NCBI GenBank assembly: GCA_016946835.1
Contig: JACVTC010000369.1
Coordinates: 1 to 36,504 of the forward strand
Origin: Neocallimastix lanati (nom. inval.)
Lineage: Eukaryota > Neocallimastigomycota > Neocallimastigomycetes > Neocallimastigales > Neocallimastigaceae
Reading direction: 5' to 3'
Length of the DNA: 36,504 nucleotides
Below the pieces are notes generated by a model, which was given only the letters and a program-made list of their open reading frames with translations, did not search any database and was not told the origin of the DNA. Shown here one piece after another: positions 8,804-20,137 of the stretch (position 1 is the stretch's first letter; every line of letters starts with the position of its first letter). Both the position numbers and the translations under genes were made by a program.

Positions 8804-8807
8804 GTAA
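8804..8807. repeat. GTAA target-site duplication, left copy (E2)
   Basis: GTAA sits between the end of E1 and the start of E2 and is repeated at 18752-18755 right after E2. Four bases is within the usual range of this superfamily. Confidence 0.75.
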
Positions 8808-9475
8808 TGATACAAGATGAAAAGAAAAATAATGATATTTTAAAATTATTATTAAATTATATTAATTATATAAAGTTTGTAAAATATATATTATTATAAA
8901 ATTAATTATATAAAAATGATGAATTATATTAATTATAAATCATATAAAATAATATTATTATAGTATAAAATTTAATTATTATAATATAAACTTTTATATT
9001 AATGTTTATATAAAATATAACAATTATGATTTAATATAGAGATAATAATTATAAAAAAAAATATATAAAAATATTATAAAAAAAAAAAAAAATATTTTTG
9101 TTAAAAAAAAAATTATTGATATATGTTAATTAGTAATAGTTGATTTAATATAAGAAAAATGTTTTAATTAGTTAAGATAGTAGTTTAGTTATTAGTTTTA
9201 ATAAAATTAGTTGTTTAAGTAATTAATTGTAGAATATTATAATTAAATTATAATTATTAATAGTTAATTAATATGATAAAAATAAAATAAAATAAAATAA
9301 AATAAAATAAAATAAAATAAAAATAAAATATTACAAAACAAATATCCTAAAATAAAAATTTTAAATAATTAAATAAAATAATTAATATTATTATTAGAAT
9401 ATATAATTTAGTACAATTCCCCAGTGTAGCGCCCAAAACTATTATAAATACGAATATTTAAAATATATCGTATCA
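8808..9475 (+). repeat. E2 5' LTR
   Basis: Direct repeat of 18072-18751, starting TGATACAAG and ending CGTATCA. It contains an (AAAAT)n microsatellite at about 9273-9330 whose copy number is lower than in the 3' LTR, accounting for much of the 12-bp length difference. Near its end, AGTGTAGCGCCC (9423-9434) is complementary to a segment just past the PBS. Confidence 0.92.
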
Positions 9476-9481
9476 TATTTT

Positions 9482-9502
9482 TGGTGGAGAATCCGGGCGC
9501 TG
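9482..9502 (+). promoter_or_regulatory. Putative E2 primer-binding site
   Basis: Starts TGGTGGAGAATCCGGGCG six bases after the LTR end, as in E1. GGGCGCTGCACT (9495-9506) can pair over 12 bp (one G-U) with 9423-9434 at the end of the LTR, closing a stem around the PBS start. The matching tRNA was not identified. The rest of the leader up to 9704 is AT-rich with an (AT)n run and shows nothing else. Confidence 0.6.
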
Positions 9503-9704
9503 CACTATTAAATTATATGAAAATAATAATAATATTATAAAAAAAAAAAAAATTATTTTTTTTTTATTAAAATATATATATATATATAATAGTAAAAATA
9601 AATAAATAATATTAGAGATAAGTCGAATTAAATAAGAAAATAAATTACGTATTAAATATAAGTTTTGTTTCATTTTTTTTTCCTTTTTTAGTAGTTAATT
9701 AATA

Positions 9705-11267
9705 ATGGTTGACGCTTCCAAAGTAAAACGTGATCTACCATATCTATGTGACTATGGTAAAGACATAGACACATGGATAGAAGATTTTAAGGGTGTCATG
9801 GAAATGCATGACATCCAAGATTCATCTAGAATTTTTGTATGGCTAAAAATAGCCGTGGAGGCTGACTTGAGGAACGTTTTGAAATCATTAGTAACCACTC
9901 GGAATAATATCACAAGGTATCCAAACTATAAAGAAGTGCAATCAGCTATTGAAAAGTATATGGATATAAAACCAGCTGATAAATGCTCAGTTTTAAAAAA
10001 TCTGAAAATAAAACCAAATGAAAATATAAAGAATTTTAACTACCGTTATTTAACCTTGTATCATCGATTAGATAGAGATTATCAGAAGATTATATCAGTC
10101 GATGATTATTTAAATTCAATAAAATCAAGAATATATGTTCATTCTCAAATTCTCTTAGCCGAATGTGATACCTTGTCGGATGCTTTTGAAGTGGCTGTAA
10201 GAGCCGAGAAAGCCGAAAAAAGGACCATAGGAAATAATGAATTTCTCAACACTTCTATGGTCTTCCAAAATAATTCTAATTGTCAAAATTCTTTATTAGA
10301 ACATCCATTATATAGAGGATTGACCGAAGGAAATAGGGATTTAGATAATTCTATACAAAATGCGTATTATGTGGGCAACGCTGATCTGTTTTCTACTGGT
10401 CGATATCGTCAAGAAAGATTTAATTCAAGGAATAATAATAACAACAATAATAATAATCAATTTAGAAATTTTACTTGCTACCTCTGTGGCGAACCAGGTC
10501 ACAAAGCAAGAGAATGTAACAAAAGAAATTTAAGAAATAAAAATAAATCTCTTAATTATAGTCAAGATCAGAATCAATTAATGACCTTCGGAAAATTTAA
10601 TTCTGGATTTTATAATGAAAATAATTATAATAATAATGGAAATAGAATGTTTAATAACGGAAATAATGGAAATAATTATAATATTAATAATAATAATAAT
10701 AATAATTATAATACTCTATATGGTAATAATAATTATAACAGTAATTATAATAACAATAATAATTATAATAATTTCTATAACAGTAATATTAATGGTAGCA
10801 ATAATAGTAATTATAATAATTTCAATAACAGTAACAATAATAATAATAATAATAATTTTGGTAACTATAATAATAATTCCAATAATAATAACATTAACAA
10901 TGGTAATTATAATTTTAGGAACAACAACAATAGAGGAAAAAATAATTATAATAACAATAATAATTATAATAATAACAATTATAGCAATAATAATTATATT
11001 AATAGCAATTATAACAATAATAATTATAATAACAATAATATGTATAATAACAATAATAATTATAATAGAAATAATAATTATAATAGTAATAGTAATTATG
11101 GAAATAATAATTATAATACTAATAATACTAATTATGACAACTATAACAATGATAACTACAACAATGCAAGAAATATGGAGGAAATAAGAAATAAAAGTAA
11201 TCTTAGGTACTTTGATAATCAAAATCCTCATCAGCAAAATATTAGAAGCGATAGCAATTTAAAATAG
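9705..11267 (+). CDS. gag: E2 Gag with long Asn-rich tail
   Basis: A 520-residue Gag. Residues 1-200 form a Ty3-like capsid region (WIEDFKGVMEMHDIQDSS, KNFNYRYLTLYHRLD), similar in plan to E1. A CCHC zinc knuckle follows at C258, C261, H266 and C271. From about 275 to 490 the protein is almost entirely Asn with Tyr, Ser, Gly and Phe, encoded by (AAT/AAC) triplets. This resembles prion-like low-complexity regions, and a condensation role is only a guess. The stop TAG at 11265 directly follows the slippery heptamer. The ATG at 9705 is the first after the leader. Large ORFs in other frames of the repeat are shadows. Confidence 0.9.
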   Translation: MVDASKVKRDLPYLCDYGKDIDTWIEDFKGVMEMHDIQDSSRIFVWLKIAVEADLRNVLKSLVTTRNNITRYPNYKEVQSAIEKYMDIKPADKCSVLKNLKIKPNENIKNFNYRYLTLYHRLDRDYQKIISVDDYLNSIKSRIYVHSQILLAECDTLSDAFEVAVRAEKAEKRTIGNNEFLNTSMVFQNNSNCQNSLLEHPLYRGLTEGNRDLDNSIQNAYYVGNADLFSTGRYRQERFNSRNNNNNNNNNQFRNFTCYLCGEPGHKARECNKRNLRNKNKSLNYSQDQNQLMTFGKFNSGFYNENNYNNNGNRMFNNGNNGNNYNINNNNNNNYNTLYGNNNYNSNYNNNNNYNNFYNSNINGSNNSNYNNFNNSNNNNNNNNFGNYNNNSNNNNINNGNYNFRNNNNRGKNNYNNNNNYNNNNYSNNNYINSNYNNNNYNNNNMYNNNNNYNRNNNYNSNSNYGNNNYNTNNTNYDNYNNDNYNNARNMEEIRNKSNLRYFDNQNPHQQNIRSDSNLK

Positions 11268-11291
11268 ATTATGGGAGAAGGCCAACTTCCA
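11258..11291 (+). promoter_or_regulatory. E2 -1 programmed frameshift signal
   Basis: Heptamer T TTA AAA (11258-11264) in gag phase, 7-nt spacer (11265-11271) beginning with the gag stop, then a hairpin TGGGAG-8 nt-CTTCCA (11272-11291, 6 bp with one G-U). The -1 frame is open from here through the pol ORF. Spacer length, stem length, loop length and the TGGGAG arm match E1. Confidence 0.82.
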
Positions 11292-11497
11292 GTAAACAAA
11301 CCACCCTTTTATGTATAAACAACGACAATTATTGTAATGATAACTTCCATAATCATTATAATAATAATAATAGTAATATTAATGAACCTAATAATTATAA
11401 TGAAAATAATATATATTATAAGAATATTAAAAATAAAAATAATAATTTACTAATTAATAATAATGAAAGAAATGAAAATTATGGAAATAATGAAGAA

Positions 11498-11779
11498 ATG
11501 GATATCAAGAATAAAGACAACAACTATAAAAACAATGAGAATATTTATTTAGTTAATAGAAAAGATAATTTTAATACTAATTCCAATGATAATGATAATA
11601 ATAATTATAATAGTAATAATAATTATTGCAATAAACCAAATTGTAACAATAACAATAATACTAATAATAACAATAACTTTAATAATAACAATAACCATAA
11701 AAATAACAAAAATAATAATTACACATATAATAATAATTACATTAATAATCGTTACAATAATGATAATAATAGTAATAGT

Positions 11780-11814
<35 letters not shown>

Positions 11815-12787
11815 TAATCATAATAGTAGTTATAATAATAATTATAATTTTGTTAATAATGGTAATAATTATAATAATGATGATTATAATAATCGAGGTA
11901 ATATTAATAACAATAATTATAATAATAATAGTCATAGTTATATTAATAATAATAATAGTAATATTAATAATAATAGTGATATTAATAATAATGTTAATAT
12001 TAATAATAATAATAGTAATTATAACAATAAGAATCTTAATAATAATTATAGTAATAGTGATTATAGTAATGATAATTATAATAATAACGATACTAATAAT
12101 TACAATCATAATAATAATTATAAAAATTACAATAACTATAATTATAATTATAATAATAGTATTATGAAATGTAATAGTGATAATGTTAATATGAGAAATG
12201 ATAATAATGATTATTATATCGATGATAATAATAATCATTATAATAATTGTAATAATAATTGTAATAATAATATTAAGGATAATGATAATGAAAAAAATGA
12301 TTATTATAATAACAATTATAATAAAAATAATAATAATAATGTTTATTTAAGAGATACCAATGAAGAATTCCAGGATGAAGTTGTTTTTGCTGCTCAGAGA
12401 AAAGGGAAACAAAATAAAGAAAAATATAAGGGGCCTTATAAAGAAACACGAAGGCTTCATCTCAAAGATAATCCAGTTCCTATTCACACTCCAGCCATGA
12501 AACAAATAAATAATAATAATAATAATTATAATGATAGTAATAATAATGAGGAACTAAATAATAATAAAATAATTGAAGGTGAATATCTTTCTTCTACAAA
12601 AAAGGTTAATTTTAGAGAAAATCCAGATATTATTGAAATTAATAATAATGGAAATATTCGAGATGAAGATAATATGAATTTAGAGGATGATCCAAATAAT
12701 TTAAATTATAATAATAATAATAATCATAATATTAATATTGATGATTATAATAATAATATTAACAATAATGACAATTCTAATAATATC

Positions 12788-12855
<68 letters not shown>

Positions 12856-15800
12856 TAATAATAATAATAATAACATTAATGATAATATTAATACTAATAA
12901 TGATAGTAATAATAACACAGAAAAATTGGAACATTTGGATATATCATATATAAACCAACCAAATATTTCAAACGCAAAAAAAATTAACAAATTAAATAGA
13001 ATTAAAGAGATAATATCCAATACTACAAACGAAAATGAAAATGGAGGTAATACTAAGACGTCAAAATTAGAGAAACATATTAAAATGATCAATTTGGTCG
13101 ATAATTATGATATAAATGACCTGGTTAAAGATGTTGCCAATATAGAAGTCAAACTTAAATTGGCACACTTATTGGACTTATGTCCTAAATTTCGTACCGG
13201 GTTTAACAAAGAACAAAAATTAATTAAAAGTACCAGTAAAGAATTTTTAATAAATGCTTTATCATTGTTAAGCGACTATAAAGTTATAAAAGTAAATGGT
13301 ACTATTGAAGGATCCTACGCAGAAATATTCTTAGATTCTTGTGCAAGTGTTAATTTAATTACTGCTGCTGCATTCGAGAAGTATAAAATAAATAAAACGG
13401 CCGTTGGAACTATTTCGGAAAGAATATTCCAGGCTTATTCTAATAATTATATTTCTTCGGATGTATACGAATTAGAAATTGAAATAGGCGGCTACACTTT
13501 CAAAGACTATTTCAGAAAAATAGAAAAAGATGATATTTTCGACGTGTTAATTGGTATTAACACGCTTAAGAAAAATAGATTTGTGCTAGATTTAGTTGAT
13601 GATACTTTATTACGTAAAAATGATAATGGTGATTTTATTGAACTTTCTAATTTAATGTATAATGTAAATTTTTCTAATGTTAATGATTTAAATATTAATA
13701 AAAATGATTCTGAAAATTATGTTACGCGTTGTGATGGTATTATCAATTATTGTGCGTGTTCAAATTTTTTGTGTAATGATACTTCTAATATAAATATTAG
13801 TGATTTTGATAATTTAATATTATCTAATGATGAAGTTCTTAATAATAATGATTTATTTCCTATTGATAATAATGTGTTATTTCTTAATAATGATTCAAAA
13901 ATTTGTCCCGCTATTCTTTTAATAACTTCTGATGATAATTCATCTTTTGTTGATTTAAAATCTCTGCAAAATGATAAGAAAATTTCGCTTGTACACGACA
14001 TATTATCTGAAGTACCTTCTTCTATTAGAGATTCAATTAAAATTTTATTTTTATCATACACGGATATTTTAGCTGTTAAAACAGACGATTTAGGTAATTC
14101 TAAATTATTTCCTCATAGAATTAATTTAGTTCCTGGTACTCACCCTGTTAAACAGAGAGCATATAGACTCTCTAAAGTACAAGCAGATGCTCTAAAAAAA
14201 GAAATAATTAAACTCATTAACAATAAATTAATTGTTCCTTCAAATTCTCCTTGGTCTTCACCAGTTGTTCTTGTGTTAAAAAAAAATGGTCAAGTAAGAA
14301 TGTGCGTTGATTATAGAGTAGTAAATAACTGTACGAAGAAAGATGCCTATGCCCTTCCTATTATCGATGATATTCTTTATTATGTAGGAAACACCGCAGT
14401 TCTTTCAACAATTGATTTATTTTCAGGATACCATCAAATTCCTATGCATCCTGATGATAGAGATATTACGTGTTTTACTACTATTTATGGTAATTTTAAT
14501 TTTCAAGTTATGCCTTTTGGGTTGTGTAATGCTCCCGCAACTTTTCAAAGGGAGATGAACCGAATATTCTTCGACTTGATTGGTGTTTGTGTCTTTGTCT
14601 ATATCGATGATCTTGTTGTGTATTCTCCCTCAATGGATCAGCATATTAAAGATCTTGAAAAGGTTTTCAAAATTCTACATAATAATGGATTAAAAATTAA
14701 TTTAGAGAAATGTCATTTTTTTAAAGAAGAAGTAGAATTATTAGGACACAAATTATCTACTAAAGGAATTAGTCCTATTGATTCAAAAGTGAATGTTATT
14801 ATGAATTGGTTACCTCCTAAAAATATTAAGCAACTACGTTCTTTTTTAGGTGCTATTGGCTATTATAGGAAATTCATTTATAATTTTGCTCAAATTGCTA
14901 AACCATTATATGAACTTACAAAAAAAAATGTTCCTTTTGTATGGACTGATACTACTAATAAGGCTTTTGTTGAATTAAAAAATAAAATAATTTCTGCACC
15001 TATTTTATCACCTCCTGTTTTTGAAAAACCATTTATTATTCTTACGGACGCCTCTAAATATGGTATTGGTGGAGTTCTTATTCAGTTAGATGAGAATAAT
15101 GATGAAAAGCCTATTTATTTTGAAAGTCGTACCTTAGTAAATGCAGAATTAAACTATAGTATTACGGATTTGGAAGGATTAGCTGCTTACTATTGTGTTA
15201 TGAAATTTAGACCATTTTTAACAGGTAATAATTTTGAAACTATTTTGTACACTGATCATAAACCCTTAGTTTATATTTTCAATAGTAAAGAACCTACTTC
15301 TAGCCGTCATATTAAATGGATTACGGAATTCAGTATTTTAAAAGTTAAAGTTTTATATGAAGAGGGGAGGAGAAATGTAATTGCAGATGCACTTTCAAGA
15401 TTAAATTCTGGTGAAGATATACAAAATAAGAATGTAGAAGAAAATAAAAATATTATTTTGGAAAACAATTTTAATAAAGATAATAATTCAATTAAAAATA
15501 TTATTTTAAAAGAGAATATAAGAAATAATAATTCTAATGAAATTAATAAATCAAGAAATAAAATCAGTAGGGAAAATACTAATGACAATTTATTTATAAA
15601 AATAGACAATAAAAATACTATTAAAAATAGCAATTTATCTAAAAAAATAAAAATAAATAATATCACAAACAATCATAAATTATATGAGAATGAAAACAAT
15701 AATAATTATAATAAAAATAATATCTCTGATAAAAAAATAGAAATTAATGGGTTTAATAAAAATAATAACTTTAATACTAATAATAATTATATTAAAAATA

Positions 15801-16556
15801 ACAATTATAATAAAAACAATAATCATAATGAAAATAGCAATTGTAATAAAAATAGCAATTATGATAAAGGCAATAATCCTAATGAAAATAATTTTGTTGG
15901 AAATAATAATAGGAATAAAAATAATAATCTCAATGAAAATAATAATTATAATAAAATTAATTACTTAGATGAAAAATTAAAAAATTGTAACATTATTCAA
16001 AATAACTATTCAAATGAAAACAAAGAAAATTATAATACAAAATATAATAATATACATGATGCATATAAAAATAATAATTATTTAACAAAGGAAACAAGCT
16101 TTAAAACCGAAATATTAAATAATAATGTAATTCAAAATAATGTATTATTTAGAGATATAAAAAATGAGAGTACAACAAATGAAAATGAAAAAGAAAATGA
16201 AAATGAAAAAAATAATATTGTAAATCAAAATAATATAAGCATTAATAATAAATTCAATAAAATTTTGAATATTGATAAAAATATTAACAAAAAATCTCTT
16301 AATAAAAATGAACAAGAAGATCATAGAAGTATAACTATAGGAAAAAAGAAATATAATAATATTTTAAAAATTGATAAAATTAATAATAAATTTACAAATA
16401 ATAACTTTCAAAAGGATGATAATAATGAAATGTTAAATACTCATTATAATAAAATAAATAATGATATAAATAAAAATTACTCAAGAAATATTTTATCTAA
16501 CAATAATGTATATCTAGATACAAATTTCGTAATAAATGTTACACCTAATAATAATG

Positions 16557-16638
<82 letters not shown>

Positions 16639-17842
16639 AATAAATAATAATGAAAATAATAATAATGATGAAAAATTTTTAAATGATTTTATTGATAATT
16701 ATATAAAACAAAAATTTGTAGAAATAGATGGGATTATTTATTATAAACAAAATAATAATTTAAGAAGAGTAATTTTTAATGAAAAAGAAAAATGGAAATT
16801 AATTAATTTAGCACATAACGTAGGACATGAAGGTTGTTATAAAACCTATCATAGATTAAAAAGAGATTACTTTTGGAAAGGAATGAATAAAGATATAAAA
16901 ATATTTATAAAATGTTGTAAGAAATGTCAAATGTATAAGCCACAGCCTCAAAATAAATACCCTGAAGATATTCCAACACCACCAGGATTGCCTTTCACAA
17001 GAGTTGGTTTAGATTTAGTTGGTCCATTATATACAACTGCTAGAGGAAATAGATATATCATAGTATTAGTTAACTACCTTACCAAATGGGTGGAAGCTGA
17101 ACCATTAGAAAAAACAGAATCTGAAGATGTAATAAGATTTTTAATTAATGTGTTTTCGAGGCATGGAATACCAGAGTTATTAATTACAGATAATGGCCCA
17201 CAACTTATTTCAGATAAAACTAAAGCTTTTCTCGATTTGCATGATGTATATGTACATAATGTGGCTACGTATCATCCACCTTCTAATGGAGAAGTTGAGA
17301 ATAGAAATAGAGAAATTGGAAAATATTTGCGGCTTTTAGGAAAAAATAATAAAGATTGGGATGATATTCTACCTAGTGCTTTATGGGCGCTTAGAACAGC
17401 GAAGAATGAAGTAACAAAATATAGCAGTTTTGAATTACTTTATGGTAGAAGGGATTTGCAACCTTTCGAACTTACAATTAATGTTGATCAAAAACATGAA
17501 GATGAAACTGATGAAGAATATTATTTAAGAAAATTTATTACACATAATAAATGGATTAATGAAGCTATTCGGAATATAGAAACTGCTAATGAACTATGGA
17601 AAGATAGAAGAAAACAAATTAAAAGATTAAGAAGTGAATTTAAACCTGGAGATTTAGTATTAATCAGGAATTTTAATAGAAGAAAATTGGACCCTTATTT
17701 TATTGGACCATTAAAAATAGTTAAGCAACAATTTAATACTGTTACAGTTTGTGATCCAATTACTAATGAAGTTGCCGAAAGAAATATACATCTCAAAAAT
17801 GTTATTCCTTATATAAGTAGTTTTGTAGAAATCACTGATTAA
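11498..17842 (+). CDS. pol: E2 Pol: very long, Asn-rich protease-RT-RNase H-integrase
   Basis: A 2114-codon ORF; the frame is open back to the frameshift site at 11258, so it is probably made as Gag-Pol. Residues 1-290 are Asn/Tyr-rich, followed by a conserved LKDNP..I.TPA motif also seen in E1, and a second poly-Asn run (12788-12876). Protease has D613-S-C. RT has YIDD at 1035-1038. RNase H runs from D1184 to D1297. About 430 mostly Asn-rich residues then separate RNase H from integrase, ending in poly-Asn (16561-16636). Integrase has H1773, H1777, a Cys pair in KCCKKCQ, and D1839, D1898, E1934 (35 residues between the last two). All catalytic residues are present. Typical Ty3-type Pol proteins are roughly 1000-1300 residues, so about 800 are extra. 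No chromodomain. Confidence 0.9.
12788..12876 (+). repeat. (AAT)n microsatellite in E2 pol, N-terminal part
   Basis: A near-perfect AAT array with a few AAC, in frame as poly-Asn. It is intact in frame, so length changes by whole triplets would be tolerated. Confidence 0.9.
16561..16636 (+). repeat. (AAT)n microsatellite before E2 integrase
   Basis: A perfect AAT array translated as poly-Asn at the end of the RNase H-integrase spacer, just before the integrase zinc-binding domain. Confidence 0.9.
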
Positions 17843-17886
17843 TATTAATATTTAAAAAATAATAATAGTTTAAAATAAATCACTAC

Positions 17887-17941
<55 letters not shown>

Positions 17942-18071
17942 ATAATAATCATATAATTATATTACAAAAAAAAAAAAAAAAATAATGCCTTATAAATTTT
18001 AAAATTTATTATTTCATACAAATATTCTTTAGACTTCAAGGGACGAAGTCTGATCTAAAGCGTGGGCGTTC
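17843..18071 (+). other. E2 3' non-coding region and polypurine-like tract
   Basis: Contains a long A run (about 17889-17924), (AT)n, a hairpin AGACTTC-7 nt-GAAGTCT (18031-18051), and AAAGCGTGGGCGTTC just before the LTR, which by position is the plus-strand primer site though it is not purely purine. Confidence 0.6.
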
Positions 18072-18751
18072 TGATACAAGATGAAAAGAAAAATAATGAT
18101 ATTTTAAAATTATTATTAAATTATATTAATTATATAAAGTTTGTAAAATATATATTATTATAAAATTAAAATTAATTATATAAAAATGATGAATTATATT
18201 AATTATAAATCATATAAAATAATATTATTATAGTATAAAATTTAATTATTATAATATAAACTTTTATATTAATGTTTATATAAAATATAACAATTATGAT
18301 TTAATATAGAGATAATAATTATAAAAAAAAATATATAAAAATATTATACAAAAAAAAAAAAATGTTTTTGTTAAAAAATTATTGATATATGTTAATTAGT
18401 AATAGTTGATTTAATATAAGAAAAATGTTTTAATTAGTTAAGATAGTAGTTTAGTTATTAGTTTTAATAAAATTAGTTGTTTAAGTAATTAATTGTAGAA
18501 TATTATAATTAAATTATAATTATTAATAGTTAATTAATATGATAAAAATAAAATAAAATAAAATAAAATAAAATAAAATAAAATAAAATAAAATAAAAAT
18601 AAAATATTACAAAACAAATATCCTAAAATAAAAATTTTAAATAATTAAATAAAATAATTAATATTATTATTAGAATATATAATTTAATACAATTCCCCAG
18701 TGTAGCGCCCAAAACTATTGTAAATACGAATATTTAAAATATATCGTATCA
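18072..18751 (+). repeat. E2 3' LTR
   Basis: Direct repeat of 8808-9475, 680 bp, with more (AAAAT) copies (about 18543-18600) and an extra AATTAA-type insertion near 18168. Followed by GTAA. Confidence 0.92.
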
Positions 18752-18755
18752 GTAA
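18752..18755. repeat. GTAA target-site duplication, right copy (E2)
   Basis: Matches 8804-8807. The sequence from here to 18804 is unique locus DNA between E2 and E3. Confidence 0.75.
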
Positions 18756-18799
18756 AAGGTAAGTTTATTATTAACTAAAATAACGAATAATAACTAAAT

Positions 18800-18804
18800 C
18801 TAAA
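18800..18804. repeat. CTAAA target-site duplication, left copy (E3)
   Basis: CTAAA directly precedes the left E3 LTR and recurs at 25812-25816 directly after the right LTR: a clean 5-bp duplication marking E3 insertion. Confidence 0.88.
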
Positions 18805-19540
18805 TGTTAAAATTAAGATATAAAATAGTTTTATGATTAATAACGTTACTAGGTTAATATGTTGAATTATATATTAATAATTCAACAATAATTAATTAAT
18901 AATAATATAAAAATAATATAAGATAAATAGTTAAGTTATTTAAACACTTAATATCTAAGAATATTTTAAATAATAATTTCTTTGAAGGATTTATGAAAAT
19001 ATTTATTTATTGAATTATTAGTATATAATTATTGTAAGTACAATAACCTTACAAAGAACATAAAAGATAGATTTTTACATCTTTCTTTTATACTTTGTAA
19101 GTTACATAATAATAATATTTAATTATAAGATATTAATAATATAGTAATATGAATATTAATAAAATATTAAGATAATAACAATATCGATATGTTTAAAATA
19201 TTTAATATAACTAAATAAATTTAATTTATAATTATATAATTAATTTGAATAATTAAAAATAGTAGTTAATATATATGATGTAAACATATATATAAACATA
19301 ATATAAATAAATACATGTGACGTCATATGTAGATAATTGAAATTATTAATATAAATCTTATTTACTAATATTCTCAGAATTATTAGGCCTAAGATAATTC
19401 CTTAAATATTAAATAAGAATTTATATTAATTATTAATTATTTAAATATATATATTATTTATAATTAAATAAATAATATTTGTTAACTATTGAAATGTAAA
19501 TAACTGAAATTGAGATTTCAATTCAGTTATAGTTTCAACA
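18805..19540 (-). repeat. E3 3' LTR (left copy)
   Basis: Starts TGTTAAAATT and ends TTTCAACA on the plus strand; same length as 25076-25811. It contains a long imperfect stem-loop at 19048-19101 with outer arms CTTACAAAG/CTTTGTAAG, and a smaller inverted repeat near its right end (AACTGAA...TTCAGTT, about 19501-19528). Confidence 0.95.
19048..19101. other. Long stem-loop in the E3 LTR
   Basis: Arms CTTACAAAG (19048-19056) and CTTTGTAAG (19093-19101) enclose a second pair of arms, ATAAAAGATAGAT and ATCTTTCTTTTAT. Together they form over 20 bp of imperfect stem. The same structure lies at 25319-25372. A role in RNA 3' end formation or genome dimerisation is possible but not shown. Confidence 0.75.
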
Positions 19541-19552
19541 ATGCCCTCCCAT
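19541..19552 (-). promoter_or_regulatory. E3 polypurine tract
   Basis: On the element strand ATGGGAGGGCAT directly precedes the 3' LTR (TGTTGAAAC), a typical plus-strand primer. Confidence 0.75.
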
Positions 19553-20080
19553 AAAAATCGGATTCAAGACGATTTTTGTGTAACGATAAGGAGGATTAAA
19601 TTTTTGTTAAAAAATTTTTTGGAATTTCTTAAATTAAAAATTTTTAATTTATGAAAGAGGAAGGTCACTTGAGTCCTTTTAAATTTTTAAAGGAAACCCT
19701 TTATAAGTGGCCATTTCATTGAAATTTTGAAATCTCTAAAATTTAATAAAATTAAAATTTTATTATGAAAATTGATGTTTAAGAATATGATGGTACCATT
19801 TTTAAATGTTTTTGATTAAAAATTTTTGAAATTGAAATTTTGAAATTTTAATTTCAATTAACATTTTAATTTTATGCATTAACTTTAAAAATTGAAAATT
19901 ATAATAATTAATGAATTTATGAATAAAATTAGATTATAAATTGATAGATGTAAGTGTAACATAGCTATGTTTTTGAATTTTGAAAATTTTGAAAATTTCG
20001 AAATTTTGAAATTGAAATTTGACTGAAAAATTGATAATAATAAAATAAAATTTAAAACAAATTAATAAAAATAAAATTTC

Positions 20081-20116
<36 letters not shown>

Positions 20117-20137
20117 AATATTATTATTATTATCATT
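19553..20137 (-). other. E3 3' non-coding region
   Basis: About 585 bp between the pol stop and the polypurine tract. It has repeated AAATTTTGAAATT-type words, a 27-T run at 20085-20111 (poly-A on the element strand) and an (ATT)n stretch. No gene seen. Confidence 0.7.

Larger units (their letters stand above)
8808..18751 (+). mobile_element. Element E2: complete Ty3/gypsy retrotransposon with Asn-rich proteins
   Basis: LTR, putative PBS, short leader, gag, -1 frameshift signal, pol, polypurine-like tract, LTR, flanked by GTAA on both sides. Both genes are open. It is a relative of E1: the same frameshift geometry, the same first nine PBS bases, the same D-S-C protease and no chromodomain. 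It is longer because of (AAT)n-encoded Asn segments. It lies 4 bp from the end of E1. Confidence 0.92.

Noticed and set aside
786-8807. A perfect target-site duplication for E1
   Set aside because: The left flank ends TTAA and the right begins GTAA; they share only TAA, too little to claim a duplication.
10615-12953. Long Ile/Met/Thr-rich ORFs on both strands over the (AAT)n-rich part of E2
   Set aside because: They are other-frame readings of the AAT repeat (ATT and ATA codons) and have no domain. The Asn frame carries the protease, RT and integrase.
13747-14061. Minus-strand 104-codon ORF within E2 pol
   Set aside because: Antisense to the protease-RT linker with no homology I recognise; expected by chance in AT-rich sequence.
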